In this document: one piece after another, positions 1-8,888 of the stretch | How the letters are laid out: every line of letters starts with the position of its first letter | Numbering within the stretch: the stretch's first letter is position 1 | Assembly: GCA_001870995.2 (NCBI GenBank) | Contig: MLAV02000009.1 | Coordinates: forward strand, 1-64,000 | Direction of reading: 5' to 3' | From: Chitinophaga sp. CB10 | GTDB lineage: Bacteria; Bacteroidota; Bacteroidia; Chitinophagales; Chitinophagaceae | Length of the DNA: 64,000 nt | Made by a program: the position numbers and the translations under genes | The notes under the pieces: model-generated | Seen by the model: only the letters and a program-made list of their open reading frames with translations | Databases searched by the model: none | What the model was told of the DNA's origin: nothing

Positions 1-66
1 GGGTATCTATCTCCTTGCAAATACGCCGAGCGTTTTTATCAAGGTCTATTGCATGAGAAGCTCTAA
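1..66 (+). CDS. C-terminus of IS3-family transposase OrfB (partial)
   Basis: Frame 1 is open from base 1 to a TAA at 64-66 and gives 21 residues beginning GYLSP. The LGY-x-SP segment followed by an aromatic/acidic stretch (here KYAERFYQ) is the usual ending of IS3-family OrfB transposases, just after the rve/DDE catalytic domain. Everything upstream, including the catalytic residues, is outside the window. The assignment rests on this short motif and on the IS-like end that follows, so it is moderate only. Confidence 0.45.
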   Translation, partial: GYLSPCKYAERFYQGLLHEKL

Positions 67-99
67 TCCTGACTGGCTTAGTTTTAGGGGAAGCTTACA
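1..99 (+). mobile_element. Right end of an IS3-family insertion sequence (truncated by window edge)
   Basis: The first 66 bases encode a transposase C-terminus. After its stop codon the sequence runs to a plausible element end at base 99, ...GGGGAAGCTTACA. Read inward from that end it starts TGTAAG, which fits the TG...CA termini of IS3-family elements. The base after it begins a copy of tRNA-Ser sequence, so the boundary at 99 is also supported by the change of content. The left end lies outside the window, so the pair of inverted repeats and a target duplication cannot be checked. Confidence 0.5.
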
Positions 100-152
100 C
101 CGGGACCTGTTACAGTCAAAATCATTTGAGAAAAGACTGACGCATTCTCCAA
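100..152 (-). repeat. Partial, decayed copy of tRNA-Ser (20-bp exact direct repeat)
   Basis: Bases 100-119 are identical to bases 228-247 of the nearby tRNA-Ser gene (T-stem edge and variable arm). Beyond that the match continues loosely through the anticodon-stem region (AGACTGACGCA against AGACTGCCGCA), and the anticodon loop is destroyed. It starts exactly where the IS3-like element ends. It may be what is left of a second tRNA-Ser cut by the IS, or one half of an attachment-site duplication from an element that used tRNA-Ser. It cannot fold as a working tRNA. Confidence 0.55.
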
Positions 153-167
153 ACGCTTCTAAAACAA

Positions 168-200
168 AAAAAGAGATCATCTTACCGATGATCTCTTTTT
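168..200 (-). terminator. Intrinsic terminator of tRNA-Ser
   Basis: A perfect 13-bp inverted repeat (168-180 and 188-200) with a 7-base loop lies directly downstream of the leftward tRNA. On the minus strand the hairpin ends in a run of T, as expected of a Rho-independent terminator. The A/T ends of the stem make it able to work in both directions. Confidence 0.8.
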
Positions 201-205
201 GCTTG

Positions 206-290
206 CGGAGAGTCAGGGATTCGAACCCCGGGACCTGTTACAGTCAACAGTTTTCAAGACTGCCGCAATCGACCGCTCTGCCAACTCTCC
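206..290 (-). tRNA. tRNA-Ser (anticodon UGA)
   Basis: On the minus strand the sequence begins GGAGAGTTGGCAGAGCGG, a type II tRNA start. The acceptor stem GGAGAGT pairs with ACTCTCC at 207-213, with a G discriminator at 206. The anticodon loop CTTGAAA carries TGA, and the T-arm has GGTTCGAATCC. The long variable arm is typical of serine tRNAs. At 85 bases without an encoded CCA it is a normal length for Bacteroidota. Confidence 0.95.
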
Positions 291-402
291 AGTGGGCCAC
301 AAAAGTAAAAAACGTATTGAATTTAAAAAATTTATGGCAACTTTTTTTTGAAAATTTTTTGGCTTAAACTCATGCGCGCAAAGGAATAGCTATCTTTAAC
401 AC

Positions 403-1113
403 ATGATTTCGTACCAGCATTCCCTGGCATTCAACGGCTTTGCCATTGTGCCTTTTTTATACACCGCCGCAGAGATCCAGGCTATTCTCTCCTGCATCTC
501 CCAGGCAGATAGCAGCAGGGAAACTTTCCGTAAAACCAGCGACCTCTTTGCCATCCGGCAGTTTCTCAAAGAAGTGCCGGAAGTGCTGCCACTGCTGCTG
601 AATGACCGCTTTAAAAGCCTCCTGCAGCAAGCCATTGGCCACAACTGTTTCGTGGTGAAGAGTATTTATTTCGACAAGCCGGCAGCGTCCAACTGGTACG
701 TATCCTACCACCAGGACCTTACCATCTCCGTTAATCAAAAAGCCGCGCTGCCTGGCTTTGGCCCATGGACAGTTAAAACCAACCAGTTTGCCGTGCAGCC
801 ACCGCTCCCCTACCTGGAAAATATCACAACGCTGCGCATTCATCTCGACGATACCACCGCCGCCAACGGCGCGCTGAAGGTGATCCCCGGCTCACACGCC
901 AAAGGCATTTACCGCCCTGAAACCATCAACCGGGACACCGAAACGGAAGTCCACTGCGAAGTACCGGCCGGAGGCGCCATGCTCATGAAACCCTTGCTGC
1001 TGCACAGCTCCGGGCGTACCACCAACCAGCGGCAACGGCGAGTGCTGCATATCGAATTCGCCAGTATGCAGCTCCCCGACCCGCTTGCCTGGTCCGAAAA
1101 ATTATCCCTCTAA
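403..1113 (+). CDS. Phytanoyl-CoA dioxygenase (PhyH) family protein
   Basis: This 236-residue protein looks like a non-haem Fe(II)/2-oxoglutarate oxygenase of the PhyH family. The metal triad is visible as H-x-D in YHQDLT (about residue 102) and a distal His in LLHSSG near residue 200. The segment NGALKVIPGSH before the distal His is a PhyH signature, and an Arg (RTT) after it would bind 2-oxoglutarate. The substrate cannot be read from the sequence; members of the family hydroxylate lipids, amino acids or natural products. It has no signal peptide, so it is cytoplasmic. The next gene starts 17 bases downstream on the same strand, so the two probably share a transcript. The start at 403 is the first ATG in frame. 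Confidence 0.85.
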   Translation: MISYQHSLAFNGFAIVPFLYTAAEIQAILSCISQADSSRETFRKTSDLFAIRQFLKEVPEVLPLLLNDRFKSLLQQAIGHNCFVVKSIYFDKPAASNWYVSYHQDLTISVNQKAALPGFGPWTVKTNQFAVQPPLPYLENITTLRIHLDDTTAANGALKVIPGSHAKGIYRPETINRDTETEVHCEVPAGGAMLMKPLLLHSSGRTTNQRQRRVLHIEFASMQLPDPLAWSEKLSL

Positions 1114-1130
1114 AAAATTTACATTCGCAT

Positions 1131-1688
1131 ATGATCACAAAAACAAACTACTTCGTAATTACCGGCGGCCCCGGCGCAGGCAAAAGCACCCTGCTCGAAG
1201 CCCTGGGCCAGCGCGGGTATGACACCGTCCCCGAAGCCGGGCGGATGATTATACAGCAACAGGTGAAGCAGCAGGGAAACGCCGTTCCATGGGCGGATAC
1301 CACCGCCTTCTCCCGGCTGATGCTGGAACGGTCTATCCTGGATTACAACGAATATCTCACCACTACCAACACCTGCTTTTTCGACAGGGGCATTCCGGAT
1401 GTACTGGGTTATGTACACCTCGTCAATGGTCCGGAAATCGCATTGTATGAAAGCGCAGCGGCGGAATATCGCTACCATACGGATGTTTTTATACTTCCAC
1501 CGTGGCAGGAGATTTATCAGCAGGACGCTGAAAGAAAACAGGATTTTGAGACCGCCGTCGCCACGTACGAACAAATGGCGGCCACCTATACCGCCCACGG
1601 CTATACGCTGATAAAAGTGCCGAAGGATGTGCCCACGGCCAGGGCTACTTTTGTACTGAACCACCTGTATTCCCTGCGGACGCTATAA
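1131..1688 (+). CDS. P-loop AAA-family ATPase/kinase-like protein
   Basis: This 185-residue cytoplasmic protein opens with a Walker A motif, GGPGAGKST, at about residues 12-20. FFDRGIPD near residue 83 is the DRG-type Walker B/substrate segment of small nucleotide-kinase-like proteins of the AAA_28 type (NadR or Ttd14-like). No other domain is fused, so it is probably a stand-alone ATP-dependent kinase of unknown substrate. It follows the PhyH gene by 17 bases. Its 3' end overlaps the convergent ligD gene by six bases, so the two stop codons lie almost on top of each other. The family is confident; a specific reaction is not. Confidence 0.75.
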   Translation: MITKTNYFVITGGPGAGKSTLLEALGQRGYDTVPEAGRMIIQQQVKQQGNAVPWADTTAFSRLMLERSILDYNEYLTTTNTCFFDRGIPDVLGYVHLVNGPEIALYESAAAEYRYHTDVFILPPWQEIYQQDAERKQDFETAVATYEQMAATYTAHGYTLIKVPKDVPTARATFVLNHLYSLRTL

Positions 1689-4463
1689 CAGTTTCTGTAA
1701 TTTATCCAGCACTTTATTCAAATCTATCCCCTTACCCAGTAAGCCTTTCAGCAGATCTCCCTTTTTCGCCAGCCGCTCAGGCATCGTATAGATATTAAAA
1801 TCCTTCATATTCAGGCCCTTCTTCACCTCGCTCCAGCTTAGCGGCGCGGACACCGTAGCGCCAGGCTTTGGCCGCAGGGAATACGCGCAGGCCATGGTTT
1901 GTATCTGCCGGTTCTGCAGGAAATCCAGGTATATCAGGCCTTTGCGCTTGGCAGGCGTCCGTACGACGCTCGTGGTGTCGGGCAGTCGCTTATGGACGAT
2001 GTTCACCACCAGCTCGGCCAGCATGCGCGACTGATCAAAAGTATATTTCGCGCCCAGCGGGATCAGTATATGCATGCCCGTTGAACCGGAGGTTTTCACA
2101 AAGGAGTCCGCGCCAATCTTATCCAGCACGTCTTTGACTTCCAGGGCGGTTTCCACCACCTGGCTGAAAGGGTTCTTGTCCGGGTCCAGGTCGATCAGGC
2201 AGTAGTCCGGATTATCCGGCTTCCTGGTGGTGCTGTGCCAGGGGTTCAGCTCTATGCAGCCCAGGTTGGCCATGTACAAGAGGGTGGCCTTGTCCTTACA
2301 GACCATAAAGAGCTTCGTTTCTCCGTCGGACTCACTCGTGTACGGGAAAGTGCTGATCCAGTCCGCCACCTTGTCTTCCACGTTCTTCTGGTAGAAGTTA
2401 AAGCCATTGATGCCTTCCGGGAAGCGGTTGAGCGACTGCGGACGGTCCTTCAGGTAAGGAAAAATATAATCCGCCACCGCTGCATAGTAGTTGATCATAT
2501 CCCTTTTGGTGATCTTTTCTACCGGCCAGTATATCTTATCCAGGTTGGTAAACTTCAGCAAATGGCCATCCACCTTCATCTCTACCTCGTTTTTATCAGC
2601 GGGTAAAAAGCCTTCGGCTTTACTTTTTTTATTCCGGGGAGATGCAGTGGCCGCCTTTGCAGTACTGCTTTTTTTCGCGGTAGTTTTGCCGGCGGCAGCT
2701 GCCTTTTTCGGCGTGGCCTTTTTAGCGGGGGCCTTCTTCGCAGCCGCCTTCTTGGGAGCCTTGGTAGTGGTTGCCATCTTTTCAGGTTTTTTGGATACAG
2801 GTGTTGCTACTACTTTTTCATTTTTTTCGCTGGCGCCTTTTTTATCTTCTCTCAACCCCAGGAATATAGGTTGCCGCAGGATGCCCTCCTGCGTTACCTC
2901 TGCATACTTAACGGTACATACCAGCTCCGGTTTGAGCCAGGTGACCGGCATATTGGTTTTAGGCACGGGGCTGAACGGACTCTTGTCCGTTTTCAACGGT
3001 TGGAATTTTGCATACAGCTCTTTCAGCAATTGCTCGTTGAAGCCTCCGCCCGTATGCCCGATGTAATGCAGCTTTTTGCCGGCGTATTTCCCCAACACCA
3101 CTGCGCCAAAATACTTGCGGCTATTACGCCCTTCGGTATATCCGCAAATGATCGCTTCCATCTGGTGGTTATTCTTGATCTTCAGCCAGCTTTCCGACCT
3201 GCGGCCGGTGGAATATGCGCTGTCCGCCGCTTTGGCCATAATCCCTTCCAGGCCCCGCTTTACCGCTGCTTCAAAAAAGGCGGTACCTTCTCCGGTGATA
3301 TGATTACTGTACTGCAAGACGGGATTATCCGGCGGAAGAATACTTTCCAGTAACTGCTTGCGTTCCAGCAGGGGAAGCTGCCGCATGTCCCGCCCCTCGT
3401 ACCAGAGCAGGTCGAAGATGTAGTACACGATATGGGCGCTGCGGCCATGCTTGAGAAAGTTTTGCAGGGCCTGGAAGTCCGGATCACCGTTATCATTCAG
3501 CGCAACTATTTCACCGTCTACCACGGCTTTGGTGTTCCATTCCTTCAGCGCGTCCACCACGGTGGTGAACTTGGCGTTGAAGCTGATCTGGTTGCGGGAA
3601 AGCAATTCCACTTTGGATTTGTTCAGGTAACCCACGGCCCGGTAACCATCCCATTTGATTTCGTATATCCAGTCGGGTTTGTCGAACGGACCTTTGGTAA
3701 GCGTAGCCAGCATGGGCTGCACCTCTTTGGGCATGGGGGCTTTTTTGCCCGGGAGGTCCGCCGGCGTTTGGGGTGCTGCGGGTTTGGGCGCTGCCGCCTT
3801 TCCAGTGGCTGCTTTGGCCGCCGCTTTTTTTCGTACAGGCTTCTCCGTTACTTTTGCGGCACGGTTGCTTTTCCACTCCTTTTCCGGCGCGGCAGCTACC
3901 TGTTCTATGGTTTTGGAAGTCAGGACCGACTTGTCCTTCTTCGTAACGTCCGCCTTGGTGGCGTATTGATCGTTCAGCTTCATCAGCAGCCAGGCATTTT
4001 CCCCTCTGCCGGAGGCTTTCACCAGGGCAAACTCGCCTTTGAGCTTTTTGCCTTTCAGTACAAATTTGAGTTTACCGCTGTACAATTGGTGCAGCAGCTG
4101 CTTTTCGGGCGACTTCTTCGATTTTTTATCCTCTTCTGCCGGCAGGTACTCCCCTTCGTCCCACACGATGACGGTACCTGCCCCGTAGTTGCCTTTGGGT
4201 ATGATGCCCTCAAAATCTTTATAATCGTACGGATGGTCTTCCACCATCATGGCCAGGCGCTTTACGTCAGGGTCCATGGAAGGCCCTTTGGGCACGGCCC
4301 AGCTTTTCAGCACGCCTTCCATTTCCAGCCGGAAGTCGTAATGCAGGTGCGAGGCATCATGCTTCTGTACCACGAAGCGCAGCGCTTTACCGGCGTTTTC
4401 GCCGCCGGTAGGCTCCGGAGTGGAGGTAAAGGTCCGTTTTTGCCTGTATTTCGCTAAACTCAT
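1683..4463 (-). CDS. ligD: ATP-dependent DNA ligase D (phosphoesterase-ligase-polymerase)
   Basis: This 926-residue enzyme has all three LigD modules for non-homologous end joining. The 3'-phosphoesterase is at about residues 25-165 ([11 protein letters not shown]). The ligase has its nucleotidyl Lys in [10 protein letters not shown]270, with the OB-fold following to about 540. The primase-type polymerase is at about 628-926, with the metal-binding DLDPD and SGSTGMHI motifs. The order PE-Lig-Pol differs from the Pol-PE-Lig order of mycobacteria. Two basic linkers rich in Lys and Ala join the modules (about 195-240 and 541-615); the second is histone H1-like, with repeated [16 protein letters not shown] units. 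No Ku gene is in the window, although Ku is the usual partner. It lies last in a leftward set with the FAD/Rieske and CinA-like genes. Confidence 0.95.
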   Translation of the reverse strand: MSLAKYRQKRTFTSTPEPTGGENAGKALRFVVQKHDASHLHYDFRLEMEGVLKSWAVPKGPSMDPDVKRLAMMVEDHPYDYKDFEGIIPKGNYGAGTVIVWDEGEYLPAEEDKKSKKSPEKQLLHQLYSGKLKFVLKGKKLKGEFALVKASGRGENAWLLMKLNDQYATKADVTKKDKSVLTSKTIEQVAAAPEKEWKSNRAAKVTEKPVRKKAAAKAATGKAAAPKPAAPQTPADLPGKKAPMPKEVQPMLATLTKGPFDKPDWIYEIKWDGYRAVGYLNKSKVELLSRNQISFNAKFTTVVDALKEWNTKAVVDGEIVALNDNGDPDFQALQNFLKHGRSAHIVYYIFDLLWYEGRDMRQLPLLERKQLLESILPPDNPVLQYSNHITGEGTAFFEAAVKRGLEGIMAKAADSAYSTGRRSESWLKIKNNHQMEAIICGYTEGRNSRKYFGAVVLGKYAGKKLHYIGHTGGGFNEQLLKELYAKFQPLKTDKSPFSPVPKTNMPVTWLKPELVCTVKYAEVTQEGILRQPIFLGLREDKKGASEKNEKVVATPVSKKPEKMATTTKAPKKAAAKKAPAKKATPKKAAAAGKTTAKKSSTAKAATASPRNKKSKAEGFLPADKNEVEMKVDGHLLKFTNLDKIYWPVEKITKRDMINYYAAVADYIFPYLKDRPQSLNRFPEGINGFNFYQKNVEDKVADWISTFPYTSESDGETKLFMVCKDKATLLYMANLGCIELNPWHSTTRKPDNPDYCLIDLDPDKNPFSQVVETALEVKDVLDKIGADSFVKTSGSTGMHILIPLGAKYTFDQSRMLAELVVNIVHKRLPDTTSVVRTPAKRKGLIYLDFLQNRQIQTMACAYSLRPKPGATVSAPLSWSEVKKGLNMKDFNIYTMPERLAKKGDLLKGLLGKGIDLNKVLDKLQKLL

Positions 4464-4508
4464 GCAGGGCGTTTACTCTTATTATAAAACAATTGCTGGC
4501 AGAATAGT

Positions 4509-6038
4509 TCATTTTACCGTAGCAGCCACATGCAGGGCATGCAGCGCCATGGTGGAAGGACAGTTCAGCACCTGCCCGTCCGTATTGTAACGCGCGCCGT
4601 GGCAGGGGCAATCCCAGGACCTTTCTCCGCTGTTCCAGCTTACATCGCATTTCATGTGGGTGCATACGGGGCTGACGGTATGCAGCTCCCCTGCTTCGTC
4701 CTTATAAATGGCCATTTTTTCCGACTCGTAGGTGATCACCTTTCCTTCGCCGGGCGCGAGGTCCGCCAGCTGCGGCAGGGACGCGGCGGGAATCAGTTTG
4801 CCTACAAACTGCTTAGCCACATCCGCGTTATGCGAAATGAAGTTGCTGAAGCCGGCGATGGGCTTTAAGCGGTTAGGGTCCAGGATTTTTTCCAATTCAT
4901 GCTGCACGCCCAACAGCATATCCCGCAGCAGCAATGCCGCTACAGTGCCGTATATCATACCATTGCCGCTGAAGCCTGTAGCTACATAAATATCTTCTTC
5001 TTCGCCGGGCAGCTGGCCGATGTAAGGCAGCCCGTCTACCGGTTCGTAGAACTGGGAGGACCAGCGCTGTGTTATTTCCGCCACCGGGAAATGCTTACGC
5101 ACCCAGGCTTCCAGCTGCCGGAAGCAGAGATTCGTATTTTCGTGATGCCCGGTTTTATGATCCTCCCCGCCTACAATCAGGTACTGCTGCCCATCTACCT
5201 CCTGGCTGCGGATGTAGTGGAAAGGCTCTTCCATGTCGTAATACAGGTCCTGCGGATAATCGTTCTGGCTGAGCCGCGCCGCCACGGCGTAACTCCTGTA
5301 AGGTACGCAGCGCAGGTGCAGCAGGTTGATGCCTGGCGGAATATGCGTAGCCAGTATCAATTTACGGCCGCTGAATGTATGTTCGCCCGCGGTTACGTCC
5401 ACCGTTTCGTTATGAGCGATATCCGTTACCCGGGTATTTTCCAGGATAACGCCGCCAAGGTTTTCGAATTCTTTTGCGAGTTCGTAGAGGTATGGCAGCG
5501 GGGAGAACTTAGCCTGCCCCTTTACCTGTATCGCGGAGCTGCAGGCGATGGGCAGTGGCAATGTAGCAACGCGGCTCACATCCAGCCCGGCATTGGTAGC
5601 CGCCGTGGCTTCGCGGACCAGGGCTTTGTCCTGCTCCTCATTCTGCGCATACTGGTAAGCGTCCGCGGTTTGGAAGCCGCAGTCTATTTTATATTCCTGC
5701 GTCATTTTTTCAATGAAGCGGATGGCATTGGCGCTGGCCTTTGCGATGGCACGGGATGCCTGCAGGCCGAAGTTCTTTTCGATGGTTTCGTACGATACAT
5801 CCAGCAGCGTATTCAGGTGTGCCGTAGTACCGCCGGTGGTGCCAAAGCCCAGGTTGGCGGCTTCGAGGAGGAGGCATTTAAAGCCCGCCTCCTGCAACAG
5901 GAAGGCAGTGGTTACCCCGGTAATACCGCCGCCTACGATTATTACATCGTACGTTTTGTCCTCATGCTTACTACTCAGTGGAAAAGCAGATATATGTTGC
6001 TGCCATAAACTGATAGTGTATCCATCTCTGTTAATCAT
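4509..6038 (-). CDS. FAD-dependent oxidoreductase with C-terminal Rieske [2Fe-2S] domain
   Basis: The protein has 509 residues. The N-terminal DAO-type fold carries a dinucleotide-binding GGGITGVTTA (about residue 36) and an ATGFSGNGM segment near 360 that closes the FAD site. The last 90 residues are a Rieske domain with both cluster-binding pairs, CTHMKC and CPCHGARY, so an iron-sulfur cluster is expected. This fusion is common in soil bacteria, where its substrate is usually unknown; deamination or oxidation of a small amine is plausible. It is cytoplasmic, with no signal peptide. It lies 11 bases after the CinA-like gene and 45 before ligD, all leftward, which suggests co-transcription. 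The link to DNA repair is positional only. Confidence 0.9.
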   Translation of the reverse strand: MINRDGYTISLWQQHISAFPLSSKHEDKTYDVIIVGGGITGVTTAFLLQEAGFKCLLLEAANLGFGTTGGTTAHLNTLLDVSYETIEKNFGLQASRAIAKASANAIRFIEKMTQEYKIDCGFQTADAYQYAQNEEQDKALVREATAATNAGLDVSRVATLPLPIACSSAIQVKGQAKFSPLPYLYELAKEFENLGGVILENTRVTDIAHNETVDVTAGEHTFSGRKLILATHIPPGINLLHLRCVPYRSYAVAARLSQNDYPQDLYYDMEEPFHYIRSQEVDGQQYLIVGGEDHKTGHHENTNLCFRQLEAWVRKHFPVAEITQRWSSQFYEPVDGLPYIGQLPGEEEDIYVATGFSGNGMIYGTVAALLLRDMLLGVQHELEKILDPNRLKPIAGFSNFISHNADVAKQFVGKLIPAASLPQLADLAPGEGKVITYESEKMAIYKDEAGELHTVSPVCTHMKCDVSWNSGERSWDCPCHGARYNTDGQVLNCPSTMALHALHVAATVK

Positions 6039-6049
6039 ACCAGCAGTTT

Positions 6050-6556
6050 TTATGATGAAACAATACTTCCTGCCTGCAATGCCGCCAGGAAATGTGTAAG
6101 GATTTCGTTACAGAAATAATAGCGCACCGCCAGCGGATCGTCGTGCGTAGCCAGTATTTTACCCGCGGCCAGTTCTTTCTTATCTTTTGCGATGGAATAG
6201 AACGCATAGAGTTGCGTTATACCTTGTTCCGGCACCGGCGAGGCATAACCGGTGATCCCAATTCCCCAATTTGATGAAAACAGTGTACAACAATTTTCAG
6301 CCATGGTGGTTGCCGTATATGCCGAAACGCAATTACAACGTTCGCCGTGGATGGGATCCAGCATTAAATGCCTCGCCTTCTGCCCCAGGTTGTACGTAGT
6401 AATGCCTCCCTGAAAAAATGCAGTGGCATTAAATGCGGAGGAGAACGCCACCTGTAACATGCCGGCAGTAACGCTTTCCGCCACTGCCAGGGTTTGTTCG
6501 GCGGCTACCAGCCTGTCCCGTATCTGGTTGACGGTAATTTCATCTATCGTTTTCAT
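6050..6556 (-). CDS. CinA C-terminal-domain (PncC-like) amidohydrolase
   Basis: This 168-residue protein matches the stand-alone CinA C-terminal domain, which deamidates nicotinamide mononucleotide to nicotinate mononucleotide in pyridine-nucleotide salvage. Visible family motifs are AESVTAGML near residue 26, a GGITTYN segment near 51, and GITGYASP near residue 100. The length is normal for a PncC-type protein, without the N-terminal molybdopterin-like domain of full CinA. NMN arises from NAD-dependent DNA ligase, but the ligase encoded here is ATP-dependent, so a functional link is not implied. It is the first gene of the leftward set and faces the PrpD-like gene across a 76-base intergenic region. 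Confidence 0.8.
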   Translation of the reverse strand: MKTIDEITVNQIRDRLVAAEQTLAVAESVTAGMLQVAFSSAFNATAFFQGGITTYNLGQKARHLMLDPIHGERCNCVSAYTATTMAENCCTLFSSNWGIGITGYASPVPEQGITQLYAFYSIAKDKKELAAGKILATHDDPLAVRYYFCNEILTHFLAALQAGSIVSS

Positions 6557-6580
6557 ATGATATTTTTTATTCTAACACTG

Positions 6581-6594
6581 TGCCATGAATGGCA
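6581..6594. promoter_or_regulatory. 14-bp palindrome in a divergent intergenic region
   Basis: TGCCATGAATGGCA is a near-perfect dyad (six-base arms, two-base centre) midway between the CinA-like gene (left) and the MmgE/PrpD gene (right). Its position would let one regulator act on both genes. No regulator is encoded nearby and a short palindrome can arise by chance. Confidence 0.3.
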
Positions 6595-6632
6595 TAGAAA
6601 TTAGCATGCCTTTTTAAACAACAGTTTAGGAT

Positions 6633-8027
6633 ATGAAAACTCAGATAGACCGAATGGCAGACTATGTTACCCGCAAAAAATGGGAAGATATGTCGCCCGA
6701 AATCCTGGCCCAGCTTAAAAATCACTTGCTCGACAGCCTGGCCTCATTCGTATTTTCCCAAACGCAGGAAACGCCCCAAAAGGTAGCGGCATCCCTTCAA
6801 AAATTGAGCAACAGCCTGCAACTGCCAGCGGACCACGCCGCACAGTATTACACCACGCTGATCAGGTATCCTGACTTTATGGACAACTTCCTGGCAAAGG
6901 AAGCCACCTGCCACCCTTCGGACAACATCGGGGCGCTGCTGGCAGCCTGCCATTTGCGCGAGGTGAGCGGGAAGGACTTCCTGCTGGCCATGGCCATAGC
7001 CTATGAGCTGGAATGCCGGCTGACGGAGCAGCTGCCGGTGATGATCAACGGGTATGACCACACCGCCCTGCTGGCCTTTTCCGCCACGGCAGGCATCGGC
7101 AAGCTGCTGGGGCTGACAGCGGATGAGATGGCCAACGCACTGGCGATTGCCGGCTGCAGCTATAACCCGCTGGTTACCTCCCGCGCTTCGTACACGACGG
7201 AATGGAAGGGGCTGGCATCCTCCCTGGTAAACAACGGCGCGGTAAACATTGCCATGATGGCCCGGGAGCAGGTGACGGGCCCGCGTAAACTGTTTGAACT
7301 GCCAGAGAAAGGTTACAATGCAATCTATGGACTGAAACTGGAATACGATTGGGAACAGGAAAACTTTGACCTTATACCCCGGTGCATCCTGAAGACCTTT
7401 AACGCGGAAGTACACACGCAGTCCGCCCTGGAAGCCATCCAGGAACTGACGGTAGCGCATAATATTTCTCCTGAAAAAGTGAAGGAAATCGATATCACTA
7501 TTTTCCTCACAGCGCTGCATATTGTTGGCAATGGCGAGTATGGGGACCGGATGCATGTGTATTCAAAAGAACAGGGCGATCATAGTTTGCCCTATGTAGC
7601 CGCCGCCACGCTGATAGACCAGCAGCTCTATCCGCCCCAACTCACGCCTGCGCGTATCCAGCGGCTGGATGTGCAGGAACTGTTAAAGAGAGTGCATTGC
7701 CATACCGGCCTGCCGATTCATAAACCGGTGAAAGTGGTGGGCATGCTGGATCCTTACACGGTCGCATATCCTGACAAAGTTTGCAGCAAGGTAAAAATCA
7801 CGATGAACGACAGCAGTCATTATACCCTTGAAAAGGAAGATTACAAAGGATTTTTTACGCGGCCTTTAAGCACGGATGAAATCAAAATAAAATTCGAGAA
7901 AATGAATGCAGACAATACCGGCGCCGCCTACCGGCAACGGCTATACCAATGTATTGCAAACCTGGAAACCCGCAGCGCCAATGAGTTGCTGGAATTGTTA
8001 TTATCACCTGACAAAACCGAATCCTGA
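6633..8027 (+). CDS. MmgE/PrpD family protein
   Basis: The protein has 464 residues, a normal length for the MmgE/PrpD fold (2-methylcitrate dehydratase, cis-aconitate decarboxylase and relatives). It has the all-helical N-terminal domain with the HPSDNIGALLAA segment (about residue 93) and the AFSATAGIGKLLGL-type core helix. The C-terminal lid includes the IDITIF and VKVVGMLDPYTVAYPDKVCSKVKI strands. No prpB or prpC gene is adjacent, so a methylcitrate-cycle role is not supported by context; similar orphan members occur in many Bacteroidota. It is followed after 60 bases by a HAD gene with its own likely -7 box. Confidence 0.8.
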   Translation: MKTQIDRMADYVTRKKWEDMSPEILAQLKNHLLDSLASFVFSQTQETPQKVAASLQKLSNSLQLPADHAAQYYTTLIRYPDFMDNFLAKEATCHPSDNIGALLAACHLREVSGKDFLLAMAIAYELECRLTEQLPVMINGYDHTALLAFSATAGIGKLLGLTADEMANALAIAGCSYNPLVTSRASYTTEWKGLASSLVNNGAVNIAMMAREQVTGPRKLFELPEKGYNAIYGLKLEYDWEQENFDLIPRCILKTFNAEVHTQSALEAIQELTVAHNISPEKVKEIDITIFLTALHIVGNGEYGDRMHVYSKEQGDHSLPYVAAATLIDQQLYPPQLTPARIQRLDVQELLKRVHCHTGLPIHKPVKVVGMLDPYTVAYPDKVCSKVKITMNDSSHYTLEKEDYKGFFTRPLSTDEIKIKFEKMNADNTGAAYRQRLYQCIANLETRSANELLELLLSPDKTES

Positions 8028-8059
8028 CAGGCTGCAGTAGAAAGTCCGCCCGATTGGTT

Positions 8060-8067
8060 TAACTTTG
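8060..8067 (+). promoter_or_regulatory. Bacteroidota-type -7 box upstream of the HAD gene
   Basis: TAACTTTG matches the TAnnTTTG consensus exactly and lies 20 bases before the HAD start codon. I see no good TTG box at the expected distance, so only half of the promoter is supported. Confidence 0.4.
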
Positions 8068-8087
8068 ATACAGACGAATCAGAAAAC

Positions 8088-8780
8088 ATGAAAGAAAAGT
8101 TAAAGATTATAGCCTTTGATGCCGATGACACCTTGTGGGTAAACGAGCCATATTTCCGTGAAAACGAATTGCAATTTGCTGAGCTGATGGCCGACTACAT
8201 GCCCCGCGACGAAATTTTGCAGATCATGTACCAGACGGAGATGAAGAACCTCAAGCTCTATGGATACGGCGTGAAGGGATTTATGCTAAGCATGATAGAA
8301 GCCGCCAACCTGATCACAGAAGGCAAGGCCGATGCGCGTATCATCAACAAGATCATTGCGCTCGGGCAGGATCAGTTGCAAAAACCCGTTGAACTGCTGG
8401 ATGGCGTGGAAGAAGTATTGCAGCACCTGCAAGGAAAATATAAGCTGGTAGTAGCTACGAAAGGGGATTTACTGGATCAGCAGCGAAAGGTGAAAAGCTC
8501 CGGGCTACAGGAATATTTCCATCATGTGGAAGTGATGAGTGATAAGAAAGCAGCGGATTATTCGCACCTGTTGAAAAAGCTGAGTTGTACGCCTTCCTCT
8601 TTTTTGATGCTGGGCAACAGCCTGAAATCGGACGTACTGCCGGTACTGGAACTGGATGGATACGCATCGCATATCCCTTATCATATCACCTGGGCGCACG
8701 AGCTGCTGGATGAGGAGCCGAAGCACCCGAACTATATTAAATTGTCCAATATCAGGGAGATATTAGGGCACCTGGCTTAG
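8088..8780 (+). CDS. HAD-superfamily hydrolase
   Basis: This 230-residue cytoplasmic phosphatase-like protein has the four HAD motifs: DADDT near residue 9 (nucleophile and acid/base Asp); a Thr in VVATKGD near 123; a Lys after EVMSDKKAAD near 155; and GNSLKSDV near 180 with the metal-binding Asp. A helical cap occupies about residues 20-90, as in subfamily I (beta-phosphoglucomutase or phosphoglycolate phosphatase type). The substrate cannot be told from the sequence. A plausible -7 box lies just upstream, and the next gene is convergent. Confidence 0.85.
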   Translation: MKEKLKIIAFDADDTLWVNEPYFRENELQFAELMADYMPRDEILQIMYQTEMKNLKLYGYGVKGFMLSMIEAANLITEGKADARIINKIIALGQDQLQKPVELLDGVEEVLQHLQGKYKLVVATKGDLLDQQRKVKSSGLQEYFHHVEVMSDKKAADYSHLLKKLSCTPSSFLMLGNSLKSDVLPVLELDGYASHIPYHITWAHELLDEEPKHPNYIKLSNIREILGHLA

Positions 8781-8825
8781 CAGGCTTACGGCCAAACAAC
8801 CAGGTTTAAGCGGCATAAAGCGCAA

Positions 8826-8880
8826 AGCAGCAAAGGCTTGTGTTTTGTTCACCCCGGACAAAATGCAGGTCTTTGCTGCT
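8826..8880. terminator. Imperfect hairpin between convergent genes
   Basis: Arms AGCAGCAAAG (8826-8835) and CTTTGCTGCT (8871-8880) pair perfectly, and an inner TTTTGT/ACAAAA pair extends the structure. It lies between the HAD gene and the convergent FAH-fold gene, where a bidirectional stop would be useful. It lacks a strong U-tract, so its role as a terminator is tentative. Confidence 0.4.
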
Positions 8881-8888
8881 TCAATAGG

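Noticed and set aside
53..367. 104-residue plus-strand open frame at the left end
   Set aside because: It reads through the antisense strand of tRNA-Ser and its terminator.
3432..4457. Long plus-strand open frame (341 residues)
   Set aside because: Antisense to ligD; Arg/Phe/Gly-rich sequence typical of a frame opposite a Lys/Ala-rich gene.
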